From NCBI GenBank assembly GCA_030641945.1, contig DAOWLL010000098.1, positions 1-6,662 on the forward strand: a stretch of DNA of 6,662 bases, read 5' to 3'. A program made the position numbers and the translations under genes. This document shows positions 6,639 through 6,662 of the stretch, piece after piece. Position 1 is the stretch's first letter, and the number at the start of each line of letters is the position of its first letter. The notes beneath the pieces are model-generated. The model saw only the letters and a program-made list of their open reading frames with translations. It was not told the DNA's origin and ran no database searches. This DNA is from Gammaproteobacteria bacterium (GTDB lineage Bacteria; Pseudomonadota; Gammaproteobacteria; SZUA-229).

Positions 6639-6662
6639 TTTATAAGTTTTATTCAACGCAAA

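Overview
The window looks like a core chromosomal segment of a gammaproteobacterium. Two conserved blocks diverge from about 2963-3220. On the minus strand are the cell-shape genes mreB, mreC and mreD. On the plus strand are gatC, gatA and gatB, which encode the tRNA-dependent amidotransferase GatCAB. I recall the same divergent arrangement from Pseudomonas-type gammaproteobacteria, and all six proteins carry clear family motifs. The species cannot be named from this sequence.

Layout. Positions 1-135 hold the last 44 codons of an unrecognised plus-strand gene. Positions 136-421 hold no gene but a dense stack of repeats: a heptamer array, a small inverted repeat, and a CAGAGG-type element with a REP-like inverted pair inside it. 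Positions 422-2962 are mreD, mreC and mreB, transcribed right to left; mreC and mreD overlap and a GC hairpin sits at the mreB stop codon. Positions 2963-3220 are the divergent control region. Positions 3221-4987 are gatC and gatA, 15 bases apart. Positions 4988-5178 are a second CAGAGG element, with terminal inverted repeats filling almost the whole gap to gatB. Positions 5179-6612 are gatB. A third copy of the CAGAGG arm starts on the base after the gatB stop codon and the window ends inside that element.

Function. MreB forms membrane-associated filaments. MreC and MreD link them across the inner membrane to the peptidoglycan synthesis machinery that keeps cells rod-shaped. GatCAB converts mischarged Glu-tRNA(Gln) and/or Asp-tRNA(Asn) to Gln-tRNA(Gln) and Asn-tRNA(Asn), which implies that the cell lacks GlnRS, AsnRS or both, or uses the indirect route alongside them.

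I found no undescribed defence, mobile-gene or biosynthetic system. The unusual content is in the repeats. One family occurs three times at gene 3' ends in 6.6 kb, one copy remodels the gatA-gatB junction and leaves gatB without a visible Shine-Dalgarno, and a 12-bp-based repeat inside mreC encodes an acidic tail that runs into the mreD start.
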